Assembly: GCA_041741415.1 (NCBI GenBank)
Contig: JBGSKC010000033.1
Location: 1-64,000 of the forward strand
Reading direction: 5' to 3'
DNA from: JANQTF01 sp041741415
Lineage (GTDB): Bacteria > Bacteroidota > Bacteroidia > J057
DNA length: 64,000 nt
The notes under the pieces were generated by a model, which did no database searches, was not told where the DNA came from, and saw only the letters and a list, made by a program, of their open reading frames with translations. Positions 18,416 to 27,760 of this stretch are shown one piece after another; position 1 is the stretch's first letter, and every line of letters begins with the position of its first letter. The position numbers were made by a program, and so were the translations under genes.

Positions 18416-19084
18416 ATGCTCAAAAACATTTTGCTCTTATCCAGCCTGGTCCTGGGCCTGCTGGCCTGCGATTCACAAAAGGATCTTCCGCAACAAACTG
18501 CGTCCCTCTCCAATCCGCAACTTATCCTCGACGAGTTCAATCAGGGAAAATTTGGTTCTCAACAGGGCGAGCTGCTCTCCGGCAGTGTGGATCTCCTTCT
18601 GATCGAAGACTCTGTGCTGCTGGTTCATTTATCAGCACCTTCTCTCGAGGAAGACCTTGTCTATGGCCTTTTTTTCAACGACGAACCATTCACCCTGGAG
18701 CCAACCACCTGGAGCAATGCACAGGTGCTGTTTCTCAAAGACCAGCTGATCGTGACCAACCTCAAAAACGGAGAAGACTTCTGGCTGAAACTTACGAATT
18801 CTCCAGACCCGCATTTGCTGAAAACGGAAGAGATAGATGGGTCCTACGAAGGTTACGGCCTCAGCAGAACTCCCATCAGCCGAAACCTTTCCGGGCAAAC
18901 CTGGGCTCAGCTGGTGGAATCGGGAGCCATCTGCTCCTGCCAAACGGCGGCAAACCTGAGCAGTTGCGACAGCGGTGGGGAAGGAGCCATTTCGTGCGGA
19001 ACCGGAAACCAAATCAGTACCTGCGAGGTCGTGTGCAGCGGAAAAGGATATGTGGCTTGTTGTGAGAATGCACTTGAGAAATAA
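18416..19084 (+). CDS. Lipoprotein with cysteine-rich C-terminus, function unknown
   Basis: 222 residues from ATG 18416, chosen because it starts a lipoprotein signal (MLKNILLLSSLVLGLLAC). The upstream extension of the frame has no signal character. The middle (about 45-165) is predicted to be beta-rich. The last ~53 residues hold eight cysteines (ICSC, SCDS, SCGTG, TCEVVCSG, ACCEN), which suggests a disulfide-stabilised or metal-binding tail on the cell surface or in the periplasm. I do not recognise a family. The gene stands alone between the transposase remnant and a convergent gene. Short hairpins (TGCATC/GATGCA at 18291-18306) lie in its upstream region. Confidence 0.65.
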   Translation: MLKNILLLSSLVLGLLACDSQKDLPQQTASLSNPQLILDEFNQGKFGSQQGELLSGSVDLLLIEDSVLLVHLSAPSLEEDLVYGLFFNDEPFTLEPTTWSNAQVLFLKDQLIVTNLKNGEDFWLKLTNSPDPHLLKTEEIDGSYEGYGLSRTPISRNLSGQTWAQLVESGAICSCQTAANLSSCDSGGEGAISCGTGNQISTCEVVCSGKGYVACCENALEK

Positions 19085-19135
19085 TCTGCACAAATCCCAG
19101 GTTTACTGGTCCGATTGATCTGGCAATTTTCTCAA

Positions 19136-19612
19136 TCAATTCACTCCCGTCGGAAGCACAACCGTTCCCACTTTCCCCACAGCAGGGTCGCTGAGGTTGT
19201 GCCGGGATTGCCCTCCCTGGTCGCCAGCCTGGAGGTCGAGCAACCACCGGCGCTGGATTTCAACCTGAATTTGCTGCGAAGCGGGTTCCAGGCTGTTCTG
19301 GATGAAAGTATGCCCGCGATAGCGAATCTTGAGCATGGCCAGGCTGGCAGCCCATTTTTCTTCGGGCACGAGCAGCACAAACCGCCCGTTGATATCCGAC
19401 TCCTTGTGAGCCAGCACCTGGTCGCCAGCCTGCACCATCACAGAAGCATGGGCAATAGGCCTCCCTGTGCCCGACTCCACCAACTGGCCCGTCAGGCGGA
19501 TCAATCCACCTCTTCCGGCAGGACCTTCGGGCTGCCAGAAGCGGGGTGCACCGAGCAGTTCAGACAGGACAATGAGAAGCAGAAGAACCAAAACGTAGCG
19601 GGAAGGGCGCAT
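19136..19612 (-). CDS. Secreted protein with carboxypeptidase regulatory-like domain
   Basis: 158 residues from ATG 19612 (MRPSRYVLVLLLLIVLSELLG, an uncleaved anchor or signal). An upstream ATG at 19756 gives no signal. Residues 35-110 (RLTGQLVESGTGRPIAHASVMV ... KESDINGRFVLLVPEE) are a CarboxypepD-regulatory-like beta-sandwich, as found at the N-terminus of TonB receptors. Here it stands alone with a short tail ending LPTGVN. Probably periplasmic. Role unknown. Confidence 0.6.
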   Translation of the reverse strand: MRPSRYVLVLLLLIVLSELLGAPRFWQPEGPAGRGGLIRLTGQLVESGTGRPIAHASVMVQAGDQVLAHKESDINGRFVLLVPEEKWAASLAMLKIRYRGHTFIQNSLEPASQQIQVEIQRRWLLDLQAGDQGGQSRHNLSDPAVGKVGTVVLPTGVN

Positions 19613-19816
19613 GGGCAGGATCAGAAAACTGTGGCGAAGAGACCAGCCTCCAAACAGGTTAGTTGGAAGGAAGTGCCTCCTGATACGCACCAAAGCCCAA
19701 AGGTTACAGCCCCCAGCCCAAAAGCACCATTCCTGCAATTCAACACCCAGATTCAAGCAAGTTTCCCCATGAACCCGCCTTCGTCAGGTTTTTCCAGCCT
19801 GTCGCCACAGGAGCCA

Positions 19817-21112
19817 TTAGCCTGGAATAACATCCCGGCCCGTCTGAATTACGATGTCCTCGCCTTCTGTTTTGGCCATCAGCACAGTGAGGGTGAGATC
19901 GCCAACAACATTGACCACGGTGCGGCACATGTCCAGCAGCCTGTCGATGCCAAAAATCAAAGCGATGCCCGCCTCCGGGATGCCAAGGGTAGACAGCACG
20001 AGCGCGAGGGTGATCATCCCGGCACCCGGCACACCTGCAGCGCCAATAGAAGCCAGCGTGGCGGTGAGAATGATGGTTAATTGGGCCACAAAGCCCAGTT
20101 CGATGCTGTACACCTGCGCGATGAACATGGCAGCAACAGCCTGGTACAATGCAGTCCCATCCATGTTGATGGTGGCTCCCAGCGGCAGCACAAAGCTGCT
20201 CACCTGCCGCGAAACCCCAAGGTTCGTCGTGGCCACATTCATGGAAATGGGCAGGGTGGCACTCGACGAGGAGGTGCTGAACCCCATCACGATGGCTTCC
20301 TTGATAGCCCTTAAAAAAGTCAAAGGCGAGACCTTTGCACCAAATCGCAAGATCAGGCCGTAAGTCAGAACAATATGGAGGATTAAGCCAATTAGCACTG
20401 CCAGCCCATATTTGAACAGCAGAAACAGAATATCAAGGCCAAGCTCCGCCACCACGCCAACCATGAGGGCAAACACGCCATAGGGTGCCGTTTCCATCGC
20501 CAGCGTCACCATTTTGATAATGGCATCATTGAGCGCGTCAAATGCACGAACCAGCGGAGCCTGCTTTTCCACCGCAATCATGGTGATACAGATGCCCAAT
20601 AGCAGAGAGAAAAAGATCACGCCCAGCATATCCCCCTTGGCCATGGCCTCAATGGGGTTGGTCGGCACCATGTTCACAAACATCGAGACAATGCGCTGAG
20701 ACTCGCTCATGCTTTGCATGTCTTTGGCAGCAGCGCTGGAGGTTTTGGCAGCAGCCTGTTCCTGATACTGTTCGATCAGGATTTGCTTTTGCTCCTCGGG
20801 CAGGCCCGAGCCCGGTGTGCCCACACTGGCCACCCCAATCCCGATGGCTGAGGCGATTGCCGTGGTGGCAATGAAAAACAGCAGCGCCTTCAAGCCCATT
20901 TTGCCCACCTTCCTGATATCGCCAAGCCCGGCAGCTCCCAGTACCAGCGATACCAGCACCAGCGGCACCACCAGCATTTTCACCAGCCGGATGAAAATCT
21001 CACCCATCCAGGCCGTGTAGGCACTCCAGGAGCTAAGGCCAAACTGGTTGTAAATCAGGCCAACGACAATGCCGGCGGCCATGCCGATCAGGATCTTGGT
21101 GTACAGTTTCAT
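19817..21112 (-). CDS. Dicarboxylate/amino acid:cation symporter (DAACS family)
   Basis: 431 residues with the eight-helix, two-hairpin fold of the GltP/DctA/GltPh family in the inner membrane. Hallmarks are the serine-rich re-entrant loop GFSTSSSSATLPIS, the NMDGTALY motif in TM7, the second hairpin ASIGAAGVPGAG and TM8 residues FGIDRLLDMCRTVVNV. The conserved Asp and Arg/Thr positions bind the substrate carboxylates. It takes up glutamate, aspartate or C4-dicarboxylates with Na+ or H+. The exact substrate is undetermined. A Lys/Ser/Ala-rich loop (about 108-140) is longer than in GltPh. Single-gene unit. Confidence 0.93.
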   Translation of the reverse strand: MKLYTKILIGMAAGIVVGLIYNQFGLSSWSAYTAWMGEIFIRLVKMLVVPLVLVSLVLGAAGLGDIRKVGKMGLKALLFFIATTAIASAIGIGVASVGTPGSGLPEEQKQILIEQYQEQAAAKTSSAAAKDMQSMSESQRIVSMFVNMVPTNPIEAMAKGDMLGVIFFSLLLGICITMIAVEKQAPLVRAFDALNDAIIKMVTLAMETAPYGVFALMVGVVAELGLDILFLLFKYGLAVLIGLILHIVLTYGLILRFGAKVSPLTFLRAIKEAIVMGFSTSSSSATLPISMNVATTNLGVSRQVSSFVLPLGATINMDGTALYQAVAAMFIAQVYSIELGFVAQLTIILTATLASIGAAGVPGAGMITLALVLSTLGIPEAGIALIFGIDRLLDMCRTVVNVVGDLTLTVLMAKTEGEDIVIQTGRDVIPG

Positions 21113-21212
21113 GCAGGAAAGGGCTACGGAATGAAGGCAAATGGACAGGTTTGCAGAACCAACCCCAAGTTAACAGGCCCTTTCCGGAAAAAAAATCGCG
21201 GTAAACCCTGAT

Positions 21213-21869
21213 TTACCAGGTTACCCCCACCCCAAAGAGAGGCCAGAACTGGCCCAGCAACTCGGTTGAGAGCAAATTAAATCCATACCCTGTGCTGCCA
21301 GTGTTGGGATAAGTAATCCAGTTTGCAAAGGTGTAGGGTACCTCCAGGTGTAAAAAAACGGGACTTCCTGTAAACACCCTCAGCCCGAGGATGAGCTGGC
21401 TGTTGGATTGAAAGGAATGAAAGGGCCGCGTTTCGCTGTCGCTGATCGTTGGCGACAGCACAATCCCGGCGCCGAGATAAGGCTCCACCGCATGATCGCC
21501 ACCCAGCGGCATGATGCGATAGGAGAGCCGCACCTGCGGGGTGATCCCGGACAACAGGGAATCGGTTGAGCCGGCCAGCACCTCCAGTTGCTCTCTGCGG
21601 GTGAGACCCGCATCTACTCCCAGCAGGTGGCGCTCACCCATGGTGCGGCTCCAGCCCAGCACCACAGGAATGGCCTCGGGATTGATGTTTAGCCTTGTTT
21701 GGGGCACAATGACCGGGCGGGGCGAAGGGTAATAGGCCAGGTAAAACGCCGTGATTCGGTCGTTATAGCCGGAACTGCCGGGCCTTAAGCCCCATCCATA
21801 GCCTCCCTGGGCAGTAGCGGCGTGAAATGAGCAGGCTAGCAGGAAAAACAGGGCAATTCTGGAATACAT
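21213..21869 (-). CDS. Outer-membrane beta-barrel-like protein, function unknown
   Basis: 218 residues with signal peptide MYSRIALFFLLACSFHAATAQ. Alternating hydrophobic strands follow (PQVRLSYRIM, VEPYLGAGIVLSP, SQLILGLRVF, FLHLEVPYTF), with a terminal aromatic-containing strand (FGVGVTW) typical of outer-membrane barrel proteins. Small barrels of this kind are common in Bacteroidota. I cannot assign a specific role. Confidence 0.6.
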   Translation of the reverse strand: MYSRIALFFLLACSFHAATAQGGYGWGLRPGSSGYNDRITAFYLAYYPSPRPVIVPQTRLNINPEAIPVVLGWSRTMGERHLLGVDAGLTRREQLEVLAGSTDSLLSGITPQVRLSYRIMPLGGDHAVEPYLGAGIVLSPTISDSETRPFHSFQSNSQLILGLRVFTGSPVFLHLEVPYTFANWITYPNTGSTGYGFNLLSTELLGQFWPLFGVGVTW

Positions 21870-21986
21870 GGTCTATTCTGTCAAGGTGTGCAGGCAAGAT
21901 AAGGAAACCACCTTCCCAAAAAATGCGCCAACGAAGGAGAATCTTTCACCAGCTCCAGCCGATTCCGGCAAGGGCATGCTTGTCAC

Positions 21987-23015
21987 TCATTTTTCCCGAA
22001 CAAACGCATTCACTCTCAGCTCAGCATTTTCCCGCACATCCAGCCAAAACAAGTTAAAATCTCCCACGTGAAAGTTTTTGATGCGCACCAGCGGTACAGG
22101 ACTCGTGACCCACAAAATGCCTTCATGCTGCCGGGCAACCAGGGCCTGGGTTTTTACGGTCTTGTAGTTTCCCATCAAAAAACCGCGATGGGCCGCCTTA
22201 TCTGAAGGGCTACCATCGGCGGTCCAGTTCACCGGGTTCACCACAATGGCATTCTGGTAATAGCTGTTCAGCGAAGGCGGTTCGTAGCCCTCCCGAAAAG
22301 TGCACCAACTTGCTACGCAGCCGGTTTCTTCGGGTGTCTCGCAGGGTTTCAGTTGGCTGTAGCGGTCTTTGGCGATGGGCCAGCCAGGCAAATAAGCAGC
22401 CACCAACTGAGCCTGAAGCGGTTTTCCGTCGAAAAACTCAGAGAGCAAAAGCATCCCGTGCAGGGCTCCCTGGCTGTGCCCGGCAATGATAATGGGGCGG
22501 CCCTGGTTCCAGTGTTCAAGGTAGTAGGCAAATGCCGCCCGCACGTCGCTGTAGGCCAGCTCCAGCGCTTTTCGCTTCGCCTCTTCATCCGTCGTCACAA
22601 AGCCTCCATACACCATTTGCCTGTACCTTGGCGCAAACACGCGACCCGCCCGGTTGAAAATGCTCGCCTGATGCCGGATGGCCCGCTCATCGGTGCTGAG
22701 GTTCAGTGCTGAATCGGCAAGGCTGGCATTCCACACTGAATCAGCTTCCATGAAGGTGGTAGGGTGAATGAAAAATACGTCGGCCATTGCCTCGCCCTGG
22801 TTGTCAGGACTGGCAACATCGGGGGCATGGTCGGCCTCGTCGGCTTTCTCGGGCAGGCACGACCAATGACTTGCGAGGCTGTAATCGGGCGGGGTTTGGG
22901 TGTCGGCAAATGCCACGGCAGGCGGCAGGTATTGATCACATGCCGTGGCAAGGGCCAGCATCCATCCCAGGCAAATGAAGGGAAAGCGGAGCAAAATGGT
23001 CGGGGTAGAAGACAT
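21987..23015 (-). CDS. DUF3089 family lipase-like lipoprotein
   Basis: 342 residues from ATG 23015, which gives a lipoprotein signal (…LGWMLALATAC). The upstream ATG at 23105 would add 30 residues without signal character. The alpha/beta-hydrolase fold is shown by ADVFFIHPTTFMEADSVWN, by the nucleophile elbow IIAGHSQGALHG (Ser in GHSQG), and by family residues such as FAPRYRQMVYGGF and DVRAAFAYYLEHWNQGRP. DUF3089 proteins are presumed serine esterases or lipases. The substrate is unknown. It sits in the cell envelope upstream of nothing obvious. Confidence 0.8.
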   Translation of the reverse strand: MSSTPTILLRFPFICLGWMLALATACDQYLPPAVAFADTQTPPDYSLASHWSCLPEKADEADHAPDVASPDNQGEAMADVFFIHPTTFMEADSVWNASLADSALNLSTDERAIRHQASIFNRAGRVFAPRYRQMVYGGFVTTDEEAKRKALELAYSDVRAAFAYYLEHWNQGRPIIIAGHSQGALHGMLLLSEFFDGKPLQAQLVAAYLPGWPIAKDRYSQLKPCETPEETGCVASWCTFREGYEPPSLNSYYQNAIVVNPVNWTADGSPSDKAAHRGFLMGNYKTVKTQALVARQHEGILWVTSPVPLVRIKNFHVGDFNLFWLDVRENAELRVNAFVREK

Positions 23016-23101
23016 GGAGTCGGGGTGAGTGTGTTTCCCCGAATATCGTTCGCCTCGCTGAAAAAGTGGGTTCTTTTGAAAAAAAACACCTGTACCACAC
23101 A

Positions 23102-23935
23102 TCACTGGGGCACCACCAGCACGGGAATCGGCAGCTCAGCAAGCAGTTGACGGGCGAGCGAGCGCTGGTATAGCTTCCTGAAGCCCGATTTTTTCAAATA
23201 CAGGAGGCCGAGCATGTCGGTGCGATACATGGAGGTGAAGGCCTTGAGACCGCGGGCCGGGTCTTTGTGAAAAAGCGAGTAAAAGCAAACCTGGTAGCTC
23301 GGGTCGAGGTCGAGGCGAAACATTTTCTCCAGCACCGGCTCCTTGAAAGGCTTTCCCCTGAGCTCAGGGGTGGTAACGTTGACGCAGGAAACATGCGCCC
23401 CGGATACCTTGGCCATCTGGCTCATCACGGCAGGCAGCCGCGTGATTTCTTCGTCGAAACGGGTCCCATACACAATGTGATCCACTGGCTGCCACTGCAC
23501 ATCTTCCGGGATCATGAGCAGCGGCACCACCGAGGTCTGGTACAAACTGGCCAGCAGGCCTCCTTTCCAGAGCAAAGATTTGCGGGATTTTTCGCTCAGG
23601 CCTACCAGCACAATGTCGGCTCCCACTTCTTCGGCCACCGCCGGAATCACCGTTTCGGGTTTTCCCATCCGCAGCAAGGGGTGAATCGACACCACCTCCT
23701 GCACCTGGGCGCGAAGATGCTTGAGGTAGGAGAGAAAATGCTTTTGAGCAGTGAACTCCCCTTCCTTCTGGAGCGGCTGGAGCAACGCCTCGGGCAAATA
23801 GCCGAGCTTATCCGGACGATCGGGATAGACATGCAGGACGGTAAGGTCTGCATTCATTTGTGCAGCCAGTTGGAACGCGTAGCGAAGGGCACGTTCTGAG
23901 GCGGGCGAAAAAGACAAGCAAGCCAGGAGTTTCAT
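23102..23935 (-). CDS. Universal stress protein, two UspA-like halves
   Basis: 277 residues. The N-terminal half (MKLLACLSFSPASERALRYAFQLAAQMNADLTVLHVYP ... ADIVLVGLSEKSRKSLL...VVPLLMIPED) is a full UspA fold. The C-terminal half (VDHIVYGTRFDEE ... LPIPVLVVPQ) is a degenerate second copy. The usual ATP-binding G2xG9xG(S/T) loop is altered (GLSEKSRKSLLWKGG), so nucleotide binding is uncertain. Cytoplasmic stress-tolerance protein by family. It is divergent from the transglycosylase gene across an AT-rich 201-bp region. Confidence 0.88.
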   Translation of the reverse strand: MKLLACLSFSPASERALRYAFQLAAQMNADLTVLHVYPDRPDKLGYLPEALLQPLQKEGEFTAQKHFLSYLKHLRAQVQEVVSIHPLLRMGKPETVIPAVAEEVGADIVLVGLSEKSRKSLLWKGGLLASLYQTSVVPLLMIPEDVQWQPVDHIVYGTRFDEEITRLPAVMSQMAKVSGAHVSCVNVTTPELRGKPFKEPVLEKMFRLDLDPSYQVCFYSLFHKDPARGLKAFTSMYRTDMLGLLYLKKSGFRKLYQRSLARQLLAELPIPVLVVPQ

Positions 23936-24025
23936 TGCGGGGCGGAAAATGCCTCAATCGCCTGATCCAAGCAAGAGGCAGGATGGTTTTCAGAAAGAAA
24001 ATGTTGGTGAAACACATATGAGCTA

Positions 24026-24042
24026 ATTTTTTAGTAAAAAAT
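24026..24042. promoter_or_regulatory. AT-rich perfect inverted repeat between divergent genes
   Basis: ATTTTTTA-G-TAAAAAAT is symmetric over 8 bp per arm and lies in the AT-rich 200-bp region between the divergent stress-protein and transglycosylase genes. It could be an operator. Composition bias could also produce it. TTTG at 24044-24047 is a candidate -33 element for the plus-strand gene. Confidence 0.3.
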
Positions 24043-24136
24043 ATTTGCATTTATCTAATTTTATTGGAAATTGCTTCCCGATCCTGCCCGGATTCGCACA
24101 GTTTCAACCATCGCACTGCGATTTAATCGGAATGAC

Positions 24137-24883
24137 ATGTACCAACAAACTAACAAACCAGCTCCCTCCCGGGGCGGGCGCCAGCTCGTCGTCTCGCTGC
24201 CCGTAAAGCTTCCTCCTTTCATCAGGAGGGCTTCCAACATCCTTGCCATTGTGGCCATCACCCACTTTGCTTCTCAGTTGCTCAGCCGGGAAGGCATTGC
24301 ATTTTCGCCGGGCATTGCGGCCTCTTATTCGGCACCGGATGCGCTTTATCTGCTTGACAGGGCCAGGCCGTATGTGGAAGACGCAGAGGCTTTTGCCACA
24401 AGGGTCATCGACATTGCTGCCGACCTCGATGTTCCACCCGAATGGCTCATGGCCGTAATGTATGCCGAGTCAAAATTTGATCCCGGCATTGCCAACTACA
24501 AAGGCAGCGGAGCCGTGGGCCTCATCCAGTTCATGCCTTCCACCGCCCTCGACCTTGGCACTTCCTCCGAGCGGCTCCAGCGGATGAAGGCAACCCAGCA
24601 GCTCGAATATGTCTATGAGTACCTTCAGCGGGTAGCAAGGCGGTCGGGGCCCTACGAATCGCTCACAGACCTCTATCTCGGCATCCTCTTTCCCAAAGCA
24701 CGCGGCCAGGATTATTGCTACACCCTCTTTGCCAAGCCCTCCACCTCCTACACCCAAAACAGTGGTCTGGACGAAGACAAAGATGGCCGGGTCACCGTTT
24801 CCGATGTGGACAAGCACCTTCGCGGCCTGTTTCCAGAGGCTTATGTGGCAGGCATGGAACAATCCAGCCGCCGGGTGCAGTAG
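24137..24883 (+). CDS. Lytic transglycosylase (SLT domain) with C-terminal EF-hand loop
   Basis: 248 residues from ATG 24137 (MYQQTNKPAPSRGG). The frame is open further upstream but without homology. One hydrophobic segment (about 31-49) is likely a membrane anchor. Residues 95-195 match the SLT lysozyme-like fold: WLMAVMYAESKFDPGIAN with catalytic Glu111, then GAVGLIQFMPSTA. It would cleave peptidoglycan glycan strands in the periplasm, forming 1,6-anhydro ends. Residues 212-223 (DEDKDGRVTVSD) form a textbook 12-residue EF-hand loop with Asp at 1, 3, 5 and 12 and Gly at 6, implying calcium binding. A strong bidirectional terminator follows. Confidence 0.85.
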   Translation: MYQQTNKPAPSRGGRQLVVSLPVKLPPFIRRASNILAIVAITHFASQLLSREGIAFSPGIAASYSAPDALYLLDRARPYVEDAEAFATRVIDIAADLDVPPEWLMAVMYAESKFDPGIANYKGSGAVGLIQFMPSTALDLGTSSERLQRMKATQQLEYVYEYLQRVARRSGPYESLTDLYLGILFPKARGQDYCYTLFAKPSTSYTQNSGLDEDKDGRVTVSDVDKHLRGLFPEAYVAGMEQSSRRVQ

Positions 24884-24928
24884 AGTCCAAACATTGGCCC
24901 GGGGATAGAGCCCAAGCTTTATGAAACA

Positions 24929-24960
24929 AAAGCGCTTCCCGTGCGGGAAGCGCTTTCTTT
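24929..24960. terminator. Strong bidirectional intrinsic terminator
   Basis: A perfect 13-bp stem (AAAGCGCTTCCCG with its complement, 2-nt loop) is flanked by T-rich tracts on both strands. It lies between the converging transglycosylase and gapA genes and should stop both transcripts. Confidence 0.92.
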
Positions 24961-24990
24961 TGAGGTTGGTTTTGGTTCAGCGGGTTCGGA

Positions 24991-25983
<993 letters not shown>

Positions 25984-26038
25984 AGCAGAAGCAGTATTGT
26001 GGGGATAATACAGTGCGGGGACGCCCCCCGAACGGCGG

Positions 26039-26069
26039 CAAAATTAGAAATCCAGATGCGGAAAAGCAA
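26039..26069 (-). promoter_or_regulatory. Bacteroidota-type promoter of gapA
   Basis: On the minus strand a TTG (26069-26067) is followed after 20 nt by TAATTTTG (26046-26039), an exact match to the TAnnTTTG -7 box. It lies 56 nt upstream of the gapA start and predicts a start of transcription near 26032. Confidence 0.75.
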
Positions 26070-26223
26070 CCTGAAACCAAAGGTTTGGACAGGAGATCAA
26101 GGCCTTTGAGAATATCTGCGAATCCGGACCGCCCGCTTTGCCCTCCCTTTCTCCTCTTCAGATGGAAGGAGGGAATATCGCCTCAGCAAAATTTAAAAAT
26201 CTTTCATTTTTTTTCTCTTTACT

Positions 26224-26256
26224 CTTGACACACATCCTCTTCCCATATTATCTTTG
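26224..26256 (+). promoter_or_regulatory. Promoter of tRNA-Glu
   Basis: CTTG (26224-26227, within TTGACA) is followed after 21 nt by TATCTTTG (26249-26256), an exact TAnnTTTG -7 box. Transcription would start near 26263, inside a near-perfect 20-bp palindrome at 26262-26281, about 30 nt before the tRNA. Confidence 0.75.
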
Positions 26257-26294
26257 TCCCCGCTAACGATATATCGCTAGCCGCTTTTACAAAT

Positions 26295-26366
26295 GTCCCG
26301 TTCGTCTAGGGGTTAGGACTCCAGATTTTCATTCTGGCAACAGGGGTTCAATTCCCCTACGGGATA
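26295..26366 (+). tRNA. tRNA-Glu (anticodon TTC)
   Basis: A complete cloverleaf. The acceptor stem is GTCCCGT/ACGGGAT with a terminal G-U pair. The anticodon arm is CCAGA/TCTGG around a 7-nt loop, with TTC at 26328-26330. The T arm is AGGGG/CCCCT around GTTCAATT. CCA is not encoded. It has its own promoter upstream and an intrinsic terminator directly behind, so it is a single-gene unit. Confidence 0.96.
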
Positions 26367-26375
26367 CCTTCTTTC

Positions 26376-26409
26376 GCCCGGCACTCTTTGAGCTGCCGGG
26401 CTTTTTTTT
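26376..26409 (+). terminator. Intrinsic terminator of tRNA-Glu
   Basis: An 8-bp GC-rich stem (GCCCGGCA/TGCCGGGC, 10-nt loop) is followed directly by eight Ts, 10 nt after the tRNA. Confidence 0.92.
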
Positions 26410-26529
26410 GGCCTCACAGCACGCCCTCCCGGAAAACCATGATTTTTTCCTATGGCGGTTTGCCCCGAAGTTCCCCACCCGGCAGCCCCCGAGCTTTGAC
26501 TTGTTGTTTCACTTTCTCACAACAAAGTC

Positions 26530-27747
26530 ATGCATTCTCTCAACTTGAAATCAATTCTCTTCACGGGGCTCGCTGCAACCTCCCTGGTGTTTTCCGCCTG
26601 CGAACGCGTAAATCCAATCGACCCCGACATCACCACCGTGATTGACTGCAACGGTGAGCTGCCGCTGGTGTGGAAAGACAATCCCAACCTCGATGTTGAC
26701 TACCTCATTACCTGTGAACTGGTGCTTGGTGACGGGCAACATGTAGTCGTGGAGCCCGGGGTGACCATCCAGTTTGATGGCCTGGAATCCGGCATTTACA
26801 TCACTGAAGGTTCCCTCAAAATGATCGGCAACTCAGGAGCGCCCATTACCCTCGAAGGCAAAACGGCTGTAAAAGGCTCCTGGAAAGGCATTTTCTACGA
26901 GTCCAACAACCTCGACAACCGCATGGAGTTTGTTACTGTGCGCCATGCAGGGTCAGAGCAATCCACCTTTTATAGTGAGCGCTGCGGGGTGGCCTTGAGC
27001 TCTGTCTTCAACAACGCCAGGCTTTCTGTAAAAAACTGCACGTTTACAGAAAATGACGGTGTGGGCCTGCTGCTGGAAGGAAATGGTGCGACCCTCGCTG
27101 AATTTGCCTCCAACACCTTTACCCGCAACAGCGACGCCCCCCTGATGCTCACATTCAATCTCATTGACAAGCTTGATGCCGCTTCTGTGTACACCCTCAC
27201 CGGCAGTGAAAACGGGAAATCCTACATTCGGGTGGCGACCTACCTTGGCGGCGGCACCTACCTCCAGGAAAATGATTTTACCCTCAGAAAACTGGGCCTC
27301 CCCTACCGGTTCAACAGCGAGATTTACCTCTACAAGAAAATGACCGTTGAAGCCGGCACCGAGCTGGAGTTTGAGCAGGGAGGTAAAATCCGCGTAGATG
27401 AGACAGCCGCCAGCCTCGTCGCAGTAGGAACACCCGGAGCACCCATCATTTTCAGGGGTCACCAAAATCTTCCAGGCTCCTGGCACGGCATTTACATCGC
27501 CAGCTCCAGCCCCGGCAACCGCCTGGAAAACTGCATCATCCAAAACGGCGGCGAAGGGCAGAACTATTACGAATCCTGCAACCTGGAAATCGGGGGTTTC
27601 TATTCCACCGCCGTCTGCACCGTCCGGAATTGCACCATCAGCAACTCTTCCGGCTACGGCATTGCCTACAACAGCGCTTCACCAGGAATTGTACTCGAAA
27701 ACAATTCCTTCTCGGGCAATGCCCTTGGCGACCTCAAGGAATATTAG
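26530..27747 (+). CDS. Lipoprotein with right-handed parallel beta-helix repeats
   Basis: 405 residues. The lipoprotein signal ends FSAC (Cys24). After a linker (VNPIDPDITTVIDCNGELP) come two similar blocks of beta-helix coils. Each begins with a VEPGVTIQFDG/VEAGTELEFEQGG-type strand, then GAPITLEGKTAVKGSWKGIF / GAPIIFRGHQNLPGSWHGIY, and then NCTFTENDGVGLLLEGN-like turns. This internal duplication (about residues 70-215 and 280-400) is typical of secreted beta-helix proteins of marine Bacteroidota. Probably at the cell surface. No catalytic motif is recognisable, so a binding or structural role is as likely as an enzymatic one. Confidence 0.8.
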   Translation: MHSLNLKSILFTGLAATSLVFSACERVNPIDPDITTVIDCNGELPLVWKDNPNLDVDYLITCELVLGDGQHVVVEPGVTIQFDGLESGIYITEGSLKMIGNSGAPITLEGKTAVKGSWKGIFYESNNLDNRMEFVTVRHAGSEQSTFYSERCGVALSSVFNNARLSVKNCTFTENDGVGLLLEGNGATLAEFASNTFTRNSDAPLMLTFNLIDKLDAASVYTLTGSENGKSYIRVATYLGGGTYLQENDFTLRKLGLPYRFNSEIYLYKKMTVEAGTELEFEQGGKIRVDETAASLVAVGTPGAPIIFRGHQNLPGSWHGIYIASSSPGNRLENCIIQNGGEGQNYYESCNLEIGGFYSTAVCTVRNCTISNSSGYGIAYNSASPGIVLENNSFSGNALGDLKEY

Positions 27748-27760
27748 TCCTGAACCCGAC

